Below, piece by piece: positions 11,501 to 26,500 of a stretch of DNA of 64,000 bases (positions within the stretch are counted from its first letter, which is position 1; each line of letters begins with the position of its first letter). The notes under the pieces are model-generated. The model ran no database searches. It was not told the DNA's origin and worked only from the letters and a program-made list of their open reading frames with translations. Source of the stretch: Acanthaster planci (taxonomy: Eukaryota > Echinodermata > Asteroidea > Valvatida > Acanthasteridae). The position numbers and the translations under genes are program-made. Where the stretch lies: positions 15,170 through 79,169 of the forward strand of contig NW_019091626.1 of NCBI RefSeq assembly GCF_001949145.1. The letters run 5' to 3'.

Positions 11501-14500
11501 TGGAGATTCAAGAATTTCACCTGGATTATTCAAACTGAACTAGACCGAAAAATTCTAATAAAATTCCACGATTTTGACACCAGACATGAGGAAGGTCTCT
11601 TTTTGGCTGGAGATGGTAGCCCTGAAAACGGTAGCCCGTTTTTCAGGTGGAGCTGGATCAAGTTGCCTTCTGACATTCTATCTAATGGAAGTGCGATGTG
11701 GTTGAGGTTCACTTCATATTATGGTTATTCACGAAGGGGCTTCAGTCTAACAGCTACAAGCGTACCCCTGACGGGTAGGTACTAAATTCTAAAAAATTCA
11801 ACAACTGTCTCTATCCCTTTTAAAGGTTTTCCGTTCTGCGATTAATAAAATTCGATCCTTGAATTGTACACACCTTTTCCTTCATTATGAGGCTTTGGGA
11901 TGTTATATGCATACCTACTGCAACTGGTTTAGTGATGGGGTGCATTGTAACTACTGAAGTACGCAGTAAAGCCGTCAGCTTAGTTCATTAATTAAGAGAC
12001 TTAAATGGTAACCACATCACTATCCTCTTTTATTTTGATTGTATATTTATCACTGTATTAACCTATTCTGCTCCATCAGAGTATCAGTAGCTTTGAGCAC
12101 GAGTTCTTCACTTTCATTTGCATTTACCAGAAACCTTGGAGTGTAGCTCAAATCAGTTTGACTGCGGCCATTCAGTCTGTCTTAAACTCGGTTGGAAATG
12201 TGACTTAGTGACTGACTGCATCGACGGCCTCGACGAAATGAACTGCGGTAATCACAGAAAAATCATATTTGTGAAAGATTTATCAAAACAACACATTAAA
12301 AGGTAGAACACAATAAAGCTGATATTTGTTATCCATATACTGCACAGAATGAATATTAAAACTAAAGTCTAACTTCATTAATCCTTACTGTTAGGAGAGC
12401 TATACGCACAAGGGTGGTAGGAAAGTTGTGCATAGATATAAAAAAGCACTATTGGGCACCATTGCAAGCCTACATGTAACTGCATAGGCCCATGATGAAT
12501 GGGAACAGCTTTATTGTCAGTAACTTCAGATGTAAGATAAGGGGAGTTTGATATATTCAAATCTTAATTGATTGGTCTCATATTTTCCCAAAAGACATTC
12601 CTCTGGTGATAGATCTTGGCGCAGATGAAACAGTCGAGATAACTTCACCCTTTTTCCTCCAACAATCTGTGGGATATGATGACATGAAGTGGATTATCCA
12701 AACGGAGGAAGACCACAAGATTTGGATTACCTTTAGAGCACTACGCCTTCAATATTACGAACAGCTCAGGGTTGGTGACGGGAACGACACCTCTGGCTAC
12801 CAAAATATGTTCTTTGAGGCAATATATTCCACTAGAGATACACCGGATTTGCTGTCTTTCTCAAGTTCAGTATGGCTGACGATCAAGTCGCAGAGACGGT
12901 CTTCTTCGTATTATGGATTTGGGTTGTCTCTCTCAGCAGTTAGCGTCCCATCTACTGGTAATTTTCTTATCCTGCTCTTGGCAACCTTTACATCCGAGAG
13001 AATTAAGGCGAAACGAATGTGTGTGTTTTTTTCCTTAACAAAAATAGCCAACCTTCCACCCTTTTGCAATCTTCTGATATACTGTTCTTGACAAACTATC
13101 ACACAAACCTCCTTAAAGTCATGCTGCATCAAGGAGAGGTCAGAGACCATATTTGTGGGCAGCTTTATGGAGGGGATAGTTGAAGGTTTATATCTTCTTT
13201 CCTGTTTTTTCTGGCGGGGGCTCTTTTCACGCTAATGGAAGGGTCGTGAAATGCACCAAAAGGGCCTTTCATTCATTAGTTAAGAGGGCTCTAGACCACT
13301 GCCCCTGGTTTTTCCCATGGACTATGTATGATGGCTAAAACACCCCACTACTGAAGGTCATTCCATTGAAAGTCAAACATTATTTAAGGGGATTCATTCC
13401 TCTTCAACTTGAATTTCCCACGGACTTGTACAGCATCACAGCTCTGTGCAATACGTTTTCTCTTCATTCAATGAAAATTGCACTGAATGAGAACTTGTAC
13501 TTTCACAGATCTCTTTTGAAGAACAATTGTCATTTAGGCTGTGTTGTAAAGCCTTTCGTAAAGCGCAATATTCTAAGATGTATTCGCTTTAAGTAATCAT
13601 AACAATAAATATGTCAAGCAGCGATTCAATTCTGTCCTAAAGCAAATTGCCCAATTAATTCTTGTTTGCACAGGTCAGAAATATTGAGCATTTCCTACTA
13701 CTGCGACACTGAAGTTGATATAGTGCAATGTAACCGTTTGGCAAACGTGTTTGCTTGCATCAAAATAACAAATGAATTATCAGATTTCGTGTTCTCAGAA
13801 CTGCAATATTTTTAGTTCCTTATTGTGCATTTCTTTCTGATTCCAGAATTCATCAATTGTTCATCTAAATCTGAGTTTGATTGCGGACACTCTGTTTGTA
13901 TTGGACGATGGCAGAGGTGTAATAATTATGCTGACTGCTTGGATGGACGGGATGAACAGGATTGTGGTAACAATTCTGGCCATTGGCAATTTGAAGCAAA
14001 TTGAGTTTCCTGGTTTGTGTGCACCTCCCCCCAAATAAGCAACAAATAAATAAAAATCAAAATGTCAAGTATCAGTGAGGTGTTTGTCCCTCATAAGTTC
14101 GCTTTCGTCCCACCCTGCTGGAAATATGGATACACAAAAATATCCTAGAATGAAAAATGAACACAAATATTTCGCAAGTACCTGTTAATTAATTGGAATT
14201 TTGTAGAACAATTGTGCTGTATTTCGATTGTAGCTTGCTGAAGTTATCTAACAATAGTCTTTTTTTTCTTGGTGTAATGTTGATTGACAATGAACATTGA
14301 ATTTTCCAATGCAAACTGGAGATATGTTTCCAAACATCCCTAGCAATATCTCATTTTTTTTAGTAAATGACACAGTAGTGCGAATTTGCTACTGATAATC
14401 GCCTTATAAGTTTTCTCTCAAGAAGGCACTTTTGCAGAATGCATTAGTTGTACATGCTATTAAAATGTACACTACACGTACCAAAGGTGATTTATCAAGC

Positions 14501-17500
14501 AGTCAGCATTACCGTTAACTCCGTAATGACGACTGTATTCTATGACACTTTTAAACACAGTTTCAAACGAGACAATTGATTTGTAATAACACTGATATCA
14601 ATTTGCAAGAAGAAATTGATATCAGTGTTATTACAAACCAATCGTCTCGTTTGAAACTGTGTTTAATCTTCGTTAACCAACCACTGCAATACATTTGATA
14701 GCGGTTGAGGGTTAATTATGGTAACTGTTATACCAATACTTGTTTTATAGCCCATTTGAAGTATTTTGTTTATCATAATGTACAAAAATTTTCTTTCATT
14801 TGAAACTTCAAACATGAAGTGCGTGGCTCTTTCTTTAAATAGAAAATCTATGTACCCCCTGGGAATTTCATTGTGGGCAGTCGCATTGTATCAGCGGATT
14901 ACGACAGTGCGACGGCAGCGAGGATTGCTCTGATGGAAGGGACGAAGTCAACTGTGGTAATTAAGAAACAAAAGGGCTGAGTTTTTGATTTATGCATTCA
15001 TAAATCATGCATTTTGGGAATACTAATTTAAACATTACATAGGTTCCTCCGTAAGTGGCTTCTTTATCATACCAGGTGAAACTGTCAAGCCGGGTAATCC
15101 GTCTACACTCAGATCATCCGTCCACAATAATAAGACAGGCGGAACTAGTGAAACTTTAACCCTCGTTAGCTTTTGATTTCTTCCTTCAAGGACAATGCAA
15201 CATAAAGAGTCATTCTTTAAAGTTGGTTCCATTTCTTCCCCTTTCCCTGTTACATTTAACATATGATTTTGTTAGCTTAGAACACATTTTTAAATATTCA
15301 AGAGTGATTTAACATGCAAAGTGCCAGCCCCCCAAAAACAGGGACAGAAAAATATGTCCCAAGCCGGACCCAAATTTACGGGATTACTCACCTGCGAGAT
15401 CCAGAACCCTGTTTTAGAGCAGTATCTTTTATAGTAAGTCTTGTTTTCTTTTATTTGCACTTTGATTATACGGAGCCGCCCTTTATGTCTGGAATTACTA
15501 CTCTTTGACAACACAACAGAAAAATGAACAAAAAACAAAACTTATACTCACATACAAAGCGTTTTCATGCTTATCATTGTTATGAAGGCCCTGAGGGATT
15601 CACTGGTTTCTCTTGGATAGTGCAATCATCCTTCTTTTTGGACATGTTTAATTTTCCAGAAAACAATAAAGAAATTACTTAGAAGGTACATAGTTTAGAA
15701 TGTGCTATAATAGGTACTCAAAGGTCACTTGTTCATTTGGCTTGATTCTTAAATATGCATATCTAAATGTTACTCATTGGAAACCTTCTTGTTGTTTTAG
15801 CTAATTTCACCTGCCATTCTGGATATTTCTACTGTGGTGCGTCATATTGTATCAGGAATGATAGGACGTGTGACGGTTTCGAAGACTGTAGTGATGGAAG
15901 CGACGAAGAGAATTGCGGTAATTGTAACTATAACGCTTGACAAAATATTACTTCTGTTTTCTTAGCTCCAACATCGCAATATTGTAATAAAGGACTTGTG
16001 CTTCGTGTGGTATCATGCTCCAGAACGTGCAATTCAGTTTAACCCTAAAGGAGCTGGGTTATTTTGGAAAATTCCTGATTTTCCAGAAACTTTATAGGTA
16101 TAAAAGCCGCTCCTTGTCTGTACAAGATATGAAGCCTCAACTCAAGTGAAAACTTTTTTTTAATTTTTAATCTGAACGCCACAGGCGTGCCAGCCCGCTT
16201 TCATTGAGCAAGGCAGTGCAAAAGTAGACACGTTTGGTTGACATCGAAGTCGGAATCATGGGCGGTGTGCAATCTGTTTGATATCAATGATATCGAAACA
16301 GATTGATAAGTGGACTGATTCCCCCTGCTCATGTAGAGTTAATGCGTCCACTTTTTTTTTTTTTTTTTTTTTTTTTGCAAAGCGTTCATGTTGATCCTAA
16401 ATATGCTGTTGAAATTTGAATTACGTGATACGCACAGTTTTGGTGATCGTGTTATCTCAATAACACTGTTTTTCTTTTCATTTTGGCTTTAGGCAAAACA
16501 AAAATTAAAAATCTGCCTTTCTTTGTGTTTTTCCACGTAGTTTGTGTGTTTTAATTTTACAGGAGCAGTACTCAGGACAATCTACATCGATGCCTTTGAT
16601 ATAGTTCGGATAGAATCGCCTAATTATCCCTGGCAGTATCAACGCTTTTTAAACATCACTTGGATCATTGAAACCGAGCAAGACAGGAAAGTTCGCCTAA
16701 CATTTCACGACTTCGAAACTGATCCAAGAACAGGCATTCTTGAGGCCGGAGACGGTAGCAATAGCACCGACGGCCCCTTTTTCAGATGGAGCTGGACGAG
16801 GCTGCCTCCCCACCTTTTATCCAGAGGAAATGGGATGTGGCTTCGATTTACATCTTCGGATTATTACAGTTGGGGGGTCCGCGGGTTCAGTTTATCAGCC
16901 ATGAGTGTTTCATCGTCTGGTACGCGTTTAGTCATGTAATGATGCCGACGTGTGCTGTTTTTAATTCAACCTCCATTATATTTAAACAAAAAAGAGAGCA
17001 GTACCACATGGTTTCAGAAAAAGGCACACTCTCAATCGAGGTTAAGTAAAAGTATCTCTGTAAAAGAGAAATTAAGTAAAAATATCTCCCTCATTTGGGG
17101 CTTTTAATTACATAAACCTTTCAATGGCTCCGCTGTGTTTGCTCTGAAGGGACGATGCAAATTGTCAATATTGACGTCATTGTTCACGCTCATATTTCAC
17201 GACTTGGGTAAGGGCAAAACCTGTTATATATTATATTATATTATAACGCTAAAAAATACATCTTGAAAAAGTTTCTTTGTATTTTCCCCATTTCGAATTT
17301 TACAAAACGACATATGTGATTCTTAATTGCAGGTTTACAGCCACTGGCAGAAAAAAATAATCAACTCTGACCACTTGTTCACAGCATATGGCCGTTCCAG
17401 TTGTTATACACGGCACGTGATCCCTCTCTGGGGAATTTGTGGTGACCAGGTCGACATAATGTGACACTTCACCTGCGCATATTGACTTGAATATTGATTC

Positions 17501-20500
17501 CCATGCACCCATTGCCCTGGCTGCCAACATTGACGTCGATTTGCCAAATATATCTGCAACTGTGGAGCAAGTTCTGAATTTTGGAATCGAAAATTGACGT
17601 CGAAATGACTGTCATCTTTGTCCCTTCAGTGCTACCATACTCCACACATATATTGTGTGCTGTCTTTTTGAAATTGGCATACCCAATAATATGTTATTGT
17701 CTATCCTGAACCTCAATTATTCAGTGGGTACAGGTCCGTTCCTCTAAAATGACCTTATCTTTTATATCCATTCAGAAACTCTGAACTGCACTGCGGACGA
17801 ATTTGATTGTGGGCATTCTGTCTGTCTCGAATCCGATTGGAAATGTGACTCCGTCGAAGACTGTGTAGATGGCCTTGATGAACTAAACTGTGGTAAGAAC
17901 TATATTTGTGTCACCAATGTAATCAGTTTATGGTGTAACTTACGTATCCAGGTCTTTGGCTAAGGGAACAAAATGAAATTTCTGTCTTTAACACAACTGT
18001 ACTTTTTCCATTTGTATACGAATCCTCACCTACTTCCCCACATTAGATTATAGAAGAATCCCCCAAAAGGGGGGGGGGCTGTGCTTGGTTTAGAGTAAAA
18101 TAATTATGATGATGAACTTTTGCCATGTCATTTGACCAGTCTGAGTCAGCGAAGGAAACAGTTCTGTTTTAGGTTTGGAGAGTCTCTGCTCATGGATTTT
18201 TCCCCGCCATCCGCCATATGTTGCACATGACCTTCATATGAGACACTCTAATGCCATATTTGTCCCCTTTAGTCGACCTAGGAGATACAAGTACAGTCAT
18301 CTCATAGATTTAATTAAGTTGATTAATAAATGATGCTAGCACCAACATTTAAACTGAGGAATTTGTCAATATATGCATTAATGAAATTTGCTACCATAGT
18401 TAATTATTTCTCTACCATCCATACACAAGCATGCAACTGCTGACTGTCGTTTCTATATCTTTAAAGCCCATCTCAGTCATCAATTTCAGGGGTTGTTTGT
18501 GGCTATTTTAAAGTGACTTTGGTGACTAGGATGGATGAACGGATGTATTCTTTTACGCTGTCTTTCTGAGTACATCTTTGAGAGTATTCACAATTTTAAT
18601 ATCAGACTGATATATATATTTTAATGATGTTCTTGTCCAGTTTGCCCTTCCTCCTCTGTTTTTAACCTTTCCTTTCCCCTTTCTCCTTTGCTTTGAATTG
18701 CCTGTTTTTCCTCCAACCTCCTTGTTCCTGTTTCTGCCCTTTTCCCCTCGTCTATTGTTTTTTGACGTCTCTTTAATTTTATTTCAATTTGATCAAATCC
18801 TTATTGTCATTTCCTCATTTTCTCTTCCCACTCAGCCTTCGATGTACAAGTTTTCTGAACTTCATTTATAGTTTAGGTATAGATGTATTTTTGCTATTCC
18901 CTTGTTACATTAATTCTCATGTCAACTGTATTTTAATTCCGATGGTGCTGGCGATGGCATCGTAAAATAAGCTGTTAATGATACTACTTACAACAATATC
19001 AGTAACAGTAACAATAACATTATTATAAGTGCCGTTTTAAAAATGCTCGTGCTTTTCAATTCAACGATCAGTTAAACCTGGAACGACCATATTTTTTCGA
19101 TTGGTAAGATTATTTGCTCTTTCTTCCCTTTCCAGTCTATTCACCCTTTACAATACCTCAATCCTTCCTGGCCACAACTATTGTAACGTTATCTGAGCAC
19201 ACCCAAGCTACATTAATAACCATTCAGAAAAGAGCTATTCATATTTTGCACTCAATCACTTCCAAAGGCACACAGAGCCCCTCTTTTTGCACGACTCAAG
19301 ACGCTTACACTCACTGATATTAACAAACTTCAAACTGGCATTTTTTGTTCAACTACACAAAACAATCTTCTTCCAAATGCTTTTTTTTCTTTCTTCAACC
19401 CGCTCCACAGTGTCCATGGCTAACGCTCATGGTCTCACAACAGCCTCAACCTTTCATACACTCGCACATCCGATTCGATTAATACTTTACGTTTTCAGCG
19501 GCTACGACTTTGGAACGGTCTCAGCATGACCTTGAAAATATAGTCGTCTCTAGGCTGTTTCAAAACGTTATACAAAGTAATATTCTCTCTAGTTATTTAG
19601 CATATTTCCCTTTTCAATTCCGTAACCATATATATTCTTTATTTTTTTGTCCCATTGTTCACATTATAGTCTTTTACAAATTACTTTTATCGGTCTTTTC
19701 CGTCTGTCATCTTTTCGTTTCTTGTCTGTTTGTTAGTCATGTGATCTGTTGTCTGGTTGTCTGTCTGTCTGTTTTCAAGGCATTTAAGTAAAAGTCATTG
19801 GATTTTAATCAGTGCAAATGTCATCTACTGTGTATTATTTCTTTATCTGTGATTTATTGTAAACACGCATAAAACTTGAAGAATTGAATTGACCAAAAAA
19901 TACCAAAATCCAGAAAATCATTATTTCAAGAAAGCAAAACAGATGAAATAACATTTTAGAAAATAGGGCAACGTATCCTGATTCACCCATTTTGTCAGAC
20001 ATCATGTATTTTATCAATCAAAATTCCAAAGACCCTATTCAGTTTGGGAAATTCGAATTCTGTTGCGATGACCCCGCAATCCATTTCTGACTTATTTTTT
20101 TATTGTTTATGTAGACTCAAATTCTTTCCTTTTGGGGGTTAAGATTATTTTTACAAAATCAGTATGACATAGAATATAAGATTGCTATGAAAAACAAAAC
20201 CCTTAGTCTTCATTAGAAAAACAAATTGGAAATTTCAATTTTAATTTTGTAGACGCTATGCAACCATTTCAATATGTGTATGAATATGAATTTTTCTACA
20301 TTTCGTCATGGCCCCCTCGTCTATGCTCCTTTCTGATTATCTCCTGTTTTTTTTTCCAATTTCCTTGATTTTGTATGATTCGTGCTGTTACTTTCTGATG
20401 TGTGTTTTTTCCGTGTTTTCTGATCAATAAAATGTAGAAAAAAATAGGGTAGCATATTCCAGGGACACTTTCCCCGCCCCCATCTCGACATTCCACTGCG

Positions 20501-23500
20501 TGCGAAAAAAGGGAAATCTGTCAAAGAAAACTCATCAAGAAGGTAGTGCCAAAAATTCGCAAGCAGGTAGACACTACTGCGTCTGCTTTCGTACACAACA
20601 CTCAAATACTCAGAACTACGGTTTCAGCTCCACGTATATTCTGTATTTCCGTAAATTTGGGTTGTAATGAATGAATGGAGAATGGTGTGCATCCACTGGA
20701 TATGAAACGAATATTTACTGTGATTCCGTTTTTACCAGCAGATCAGGGGATACATCTCGGTGCAAATGAAACAATGCAGATAAATTCGCCGCTTCTTTTT
20801 AGTACCTACCCAACAACCTCTGAGTCTTCCCGGATGACGTGGGTTATCCAGTCTGACGCAAACCGCAAGATTCGTATCGCATTCTCTTCGCTCCACCACT
20901 GTGATGACGGCAACAGTCTCAGGGTGGGAGACGGGAATGACGTCGTTAACCACAAAGACGTGTTCTTTCAATCAAGAGCTGATAAATCACCACCTGACTT
21001 ACTCTCCAATGGAACATCCCTGTGGCTAGCCTGGGAATGGTTAAACAACGAATTTGGATGTGGATTTTCCCTATCGGCAGCTAGCGTTCCTTCTTCTGGT
21101 AATTTGAGTTTTTGATCCCTTAAGATAAATTTTCCTAGACATTCGTCGAATAATTCAACTGTTGTCAGGTAGTTCAAGCCCGTAATCTGCAATCTCGGAC
21201 ACTGAAATCTTGTTATAAACTTATTCCTTAGGCCAAACAAAGTCTCCGGTGTCTGGTCACCGCGCGTGTCGCCGTAGATGTGCGCGTCGTTTTTTTTTTT
21301 TTTTTTTTTTAATTTGCTTGATACGATTTCCAAAAGCCGACAAACTTACTTGATCCGCAAGGATTCCGCTACTGCGTACCTGTAACATACTTTAACGTGT
21401 TTTGATGGGTAGAGTTATAAGAACGGTGATGAAATCCCAAGGCCTCCAAACATTTCAGTCGGGAACTCATTTCAGATGACGCCATTCGTGTCGGATTAAG
21501 TTGGCTGCGGCTTGATATTATACATGTTTCTAAAAAATGAAATTGGCTGTAGGAGCTGCCAAATACTCGGTTTAATTTCTGGCCTTAGCCAATTGATTGG
21601 GACCCAGACCCTATGTCTGTGAACCAAACAGACGATTTGGTCGTACATCCTACAGATTAGAAACGCTTTTAAGCAACACACCATGAGGGGCCAGTCTGTT
21701 AAGTGTCGGTGAGGCAGTGACGGTACATACGCATGCAGTGCACGTAATGGCGACGGACGTCGCATCATAACAACCACACATGTATGTACGTAACAACTCA
21801 TTCATTGTATCTTGCCAAGAACAAAGGTAGATTGGAGTGAGAGGAGACTTTACTTTCTGATTTGAATTTCCCCTAATACTTTATATTCAGCTTGTTTCTT
21901 AAAAGCTAAAACAGAAAACAATGTGCACAGTATCATTTACCTCATGACGATTTTATTTTCATTTGGACTGTGGACCTGAACTGTTTCATTTATTTCATAG
22001 GCTATTAAAAGTGCAACTTAATTCCTCTACGCGTAAGCAGAAAACAACGTGCAAAGGATGTCATATACAGCTACCTTATGAAAATTTAATTTAAAATCGA
22101 AAACTGGAAACGAGTTTTCACATTTAATTTGTGCATGATTGTGCAACTGTATTTTAACAAGCTAAAGAAGAAGCCTCTTATTCGAGTGAGATGACTGAAA
22201 CCATGGCCTTTCGTATTTTATGGTAATTTTATTAATTCAGAGTTATTAGTTCACACTTCTCATAGTAACAAGGCCACGCATTCTAAAGCATGTGTACATG
22301 CACATCACTTCTCAGGAAAATAAAGAGAAGAAAAAAAAACCGCGTCACCGCTCCACTTCTGCACGAAGCCCGTGACCAGAAACCGGAGTCCCTTTTTCGG
22401 CCTTAATAGAATGGCTCTTTCTTGTTAGTTGGTGGTTCCTTTAATGCAAAACCATACCCGTACGGATTAGGCTACCTGAAACAAAACTACAAGTGTAATG
22501 CAGACTGTGATGTTATTTGATTTGTGTATGTACCTAGTTATCGAAACCCTTCACATCATAATCAAATTCAAAATGTCTGTAAAAGAGTCTCAATCTGGAT
22601 TGTATTTACCTCATCTAGAAACCTGAAACAAAACTCATGCATACCAGTGATGTCATTTGATTTTAGTATGTACCTAGTTATCGAAACCCTTCACATCATA
22701 ATCAAATTAAAAATGATCCGTAAAAGAGTTTCAATCTGAATTTTACTTTACCTAGTCTAGTTTTTGCTATCCTTTTTTCTTGAGAGTTTTAAAGGGAACT
22801 TCTTTTTTTTCAGAATCAATTTACTGTTCACCAGACACAGAGTTCGATTGTGGTCATTCTGTCTGCATCGCAAAGTGGATGCAGTGCGACCGCGAGCATG
22901 ACTGCATTGACGGAAGAGATGAGTTAGACTGCGGTAACAAGGCTTCAGCTTTGCAAGTTGAAATGTGAAATGGGGAACGTAGTTTTGGAAATTGCATGTT
23001 GGTGAACCATTTGTTGATACTTTTATTTGTGGTTTAAGAAAGTAAAACTATCGAGATATATTTTGTCACAAATTTACGACGTTTAGCGCCATTAGTAGCT
23101 TACCAACCATAAGTCCTAGCTGCCTGATCAAGGGTTTACGAGCTCGGCTTTATACAGGAAGGAAATTGTCACAATTTAAAAATCCCAATCGTTTGCATTT
23201 CAGCTCATTTAGTATAAAGAACTGTAGTGAATATGTAATATGCACAATTGTACGTGCAAAAGGCATTAGCGCAAGAACCAGCGCCTGAACCCACACGCGC
23301 ATATTCCAATCGTTTGCACTACACCTGTTGAATAACGAGTACCGAAATGTGACGTCCTTTTCGAATAAGTGTAGTACTTCACTCTTCACCAGCTTGGCAT
23401 TGTGATTGGCTACATTGTGCACGACCAGTGACCACAAGGTTATCACTTCCTGGGGGCAAAGCGTTATTTTATTTTATTTTTTTTTTGGGGGGGGTGACAA

Positions 23501-26500
23501 ACGGCAATGATTTGGCACAGGCAAAGTGTCGGTTATATGATAAAAACAAAGCTTTGGTACAATCTCAGGGTAATAATTTATCTTCTCAATTTATCAATTT
23601 GGATGAACGGATAAATGCAGTGAGAATATTTTCAGCACTGAGGAAGAACAAAATATCAAATTGATAAACGGCGCTGGTGTAACGCATTGAGCGAGCGCGC
23701 GCCGGGCAGAACTATACCCACGATCGATTCTCTGCGGGTCATTAACTTTGACTTCGTGTGACGTGTTCCTTTCTATAAAATCTCATGTATGTTCATGGCA
23801 CTCCCAACCAAAGTGTGCTTGTGCAAGATTTACACTTATCAACGGCATAGCAACAGGGTATGTCTGGTTTCGCGCGCTTTGATTTCAAAATGAGACGTCA
23901 TCTTTGTTAATGGATTTCCAGGAAACGGAGCACGAATAATGAAATTTTTCACGACAAATACAAATTACGTTTTTTGGTTTTTGTGTGTTTTTTCTGTAGC
24001 TTGGATTTTATGTCATGCCTCAAAAGTAATGAAAAATATGTTATAACCCCAAACTTATTTTATCTTTCACCAGAAAAAAAATGAGTGTTGCCAAATTATA
24101 TCCAGATCTACTACAAATGTGTTTTCCTGATTATTAAACAAGATTGATATAAACTAGTAGACTGTCTAAATCGACTGCACTCAGAAACTGGAATTTTTGT
24201 TTTGAAAATGAATGTGAATTTGAACCGCCAAATGGTGTGAATCCAGACATTCTGTGATGGGAAAATATGTCTCATATCTCATCTAAAATGAAAAAGACAA
24301 AAAAATACGTCCTGATGAAAGTTAATTCTTGGAGTCAGGAATTATTGCTTAAACTTGTGACAAACGGAGGATACTCTTGCAGCATACGCTTATAAGGGCA
24401 GACTTGAGTAACATTCTTGTATAGCGGCGAGTCACGGGTCAGGTGCATTCGTGTATGCGTATTTACATGTGTACTCGTGACATGCAGATGTTCATGCACA
24501 TGTGTTTGGGCGGACGCAACGACTTCGACGTCTTGGTACCGCACTGGACGATGTCCACAGCAGCGGAAGTGATGAACAGGGAATGTCAATAATTTAACGA
24601 TTCTACCTTCTGAAATAGTATCAGTACTAATGACATCAATAATATCAAACAGAAAATCATCTCCCTCGTGTTGCATATACCATTTTGTTAATAAATAGGG
24701 ATACAAAATGGCTTTGAATTTTTGTGCAAAGTTGGATAGATACGATTTTGGGGTGATTCAGAATGACTGATAATTAGAAGTGTTTATCCAGGGGATTCAA
24801 AATTATGGGTGAATACTTATTTGACTGCGAGATTTTTGTCTTAGAAAACTTATTTTCTATTAAAAATTAATTGATTAAATTAGTGCAAAATATTCCAATC
24901 TCGGTTTCTTTCTTCGTTGTTAGAAAGGATCCGTAGAATGCACTTCTTTTTACGTTTCTTAGATTTACCGTTATTTAAAAATCGTTGTTTGTGGTGTCGT
25001 GTTTAGATCCTCCCGGAAAATATTTTTACGTCTGCAGTTTGGTATTTTACGAGGTCGGTCGTTGAAACATCGTTGTTGTCTGCTTGAAATTGAAGTGCGC
25101 ATGCGTGCTTGTAATGAACGTTGTCTCTATGGGGTATGAACATACCGTACGTGATTTGTGCAAGGCCATCAACCCCCCCCCCCCCCACAGCCCTGTTAGG
25201 GCGTTGGATGAGGAGCAAAGTGTAATGCAAACGATCGGATCACTCTAAGAGTACCAGATGAAGCGTTTTTTTTCAAGTACTGCAATTTTGGTTCAGTGGC
25301 TGGTATTACGTGGGCAATAATACAAGAGTGGTTCTGGAAAAGTATGGCGAGGTAATTATAGCAGGCAAATACGCAGAGGCGAGCAAAAAAGTCACCAAAA
25401 ATAACATTATATCCATTATTTCAGAATTTTGAGATTGTATTATTATTTTGAGGTATAAAACTCGGAAATCTGATATTTATTTTTAGAAGCAGAACCTTTT
25501 GAAAACTATTCGAAGGCAAAAACAATTCAGACGCGGGAGTTATATTTTGCAGCAACATTTTACTAACGACAAGCTGGTACCTTGAAATGACTGCTTGAGA
25601 ACAGACTATGATGAAGAGAACAAAGCATACTGTTTAATTTTAGTTTGATTTCAGAAAAGGTTGCCTCTCTCAACTGTATTATAAACTTTGTTGTGGTTTT
25701 ATATGAAAGTTCTGAGCCATTATTTTCTTTCACAGTTTCCCTTGCCCTATTCTTTTTTCTTTTTTTTTCTTTTTTTCCTCAACAGTTTATCCTTGCAAAC
25801 CGCCGGAATTCGATTGTGGGCAATCAGTTTGCATACCTAAATATCTTTACTGCAACCGCTACAAGGATTGTCCTGATGGAAGGGATGAGCTCAATTGTAG
25901 TAAATATTGTTTTGATGTTTTAGAGCTTTTCATCAATAAATTCATAATGATGCACGCTTGCATCAGGTAGCAAAGGACCTTCAAGTTGACGCTTGTGACT
26001 TTCACCTTTTCAATTGGTCATTTACGCTATTTACCCATTTTCGTGCATTCCTATATAATTCTGAATTATCCATTCATTGATTTCAATAACAAATTCGATC
26101 GCTAGATACACAATTTAACTTTAGTCCTGTAACGGAATGCTGAAAGAAATATCCTGTACAGAAAAGTCGATGACTAAAATGATCCCAAAACAAAATTTGA
26201 GCACAAATGTTCTGTGCAGTTTTTGTATAAGCATATGAAAGATTGTCTTTGTGTCTTTGTCCATTTTAATTGAATAAGAACAGAGCACGATTAAACAAAT
26301 CATTTGTGTAATTTCAGTCTATCCCCCGTGCCCTCCTGAGGATTTTGACTGCGGTCAGGCAGCAAAGTGCATCAGCGGTTCTTTGAAATGCAATGCTTTC
26401 GCTGACTGCCCTGACGGAAGCGACGAAGAGGATTGCGGTGATTATTATATTTGTTCTAAAGGATTAGACTTTTTTTCCTTTTTTTCTCCTTTTTTAAAAA

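Noticed and set aside
24335-24706. Minus-strand ORF of 123 codons
   Set aside because: No domain; His/Thr-rich low-complexity run; inside an intron with no other coding signs.
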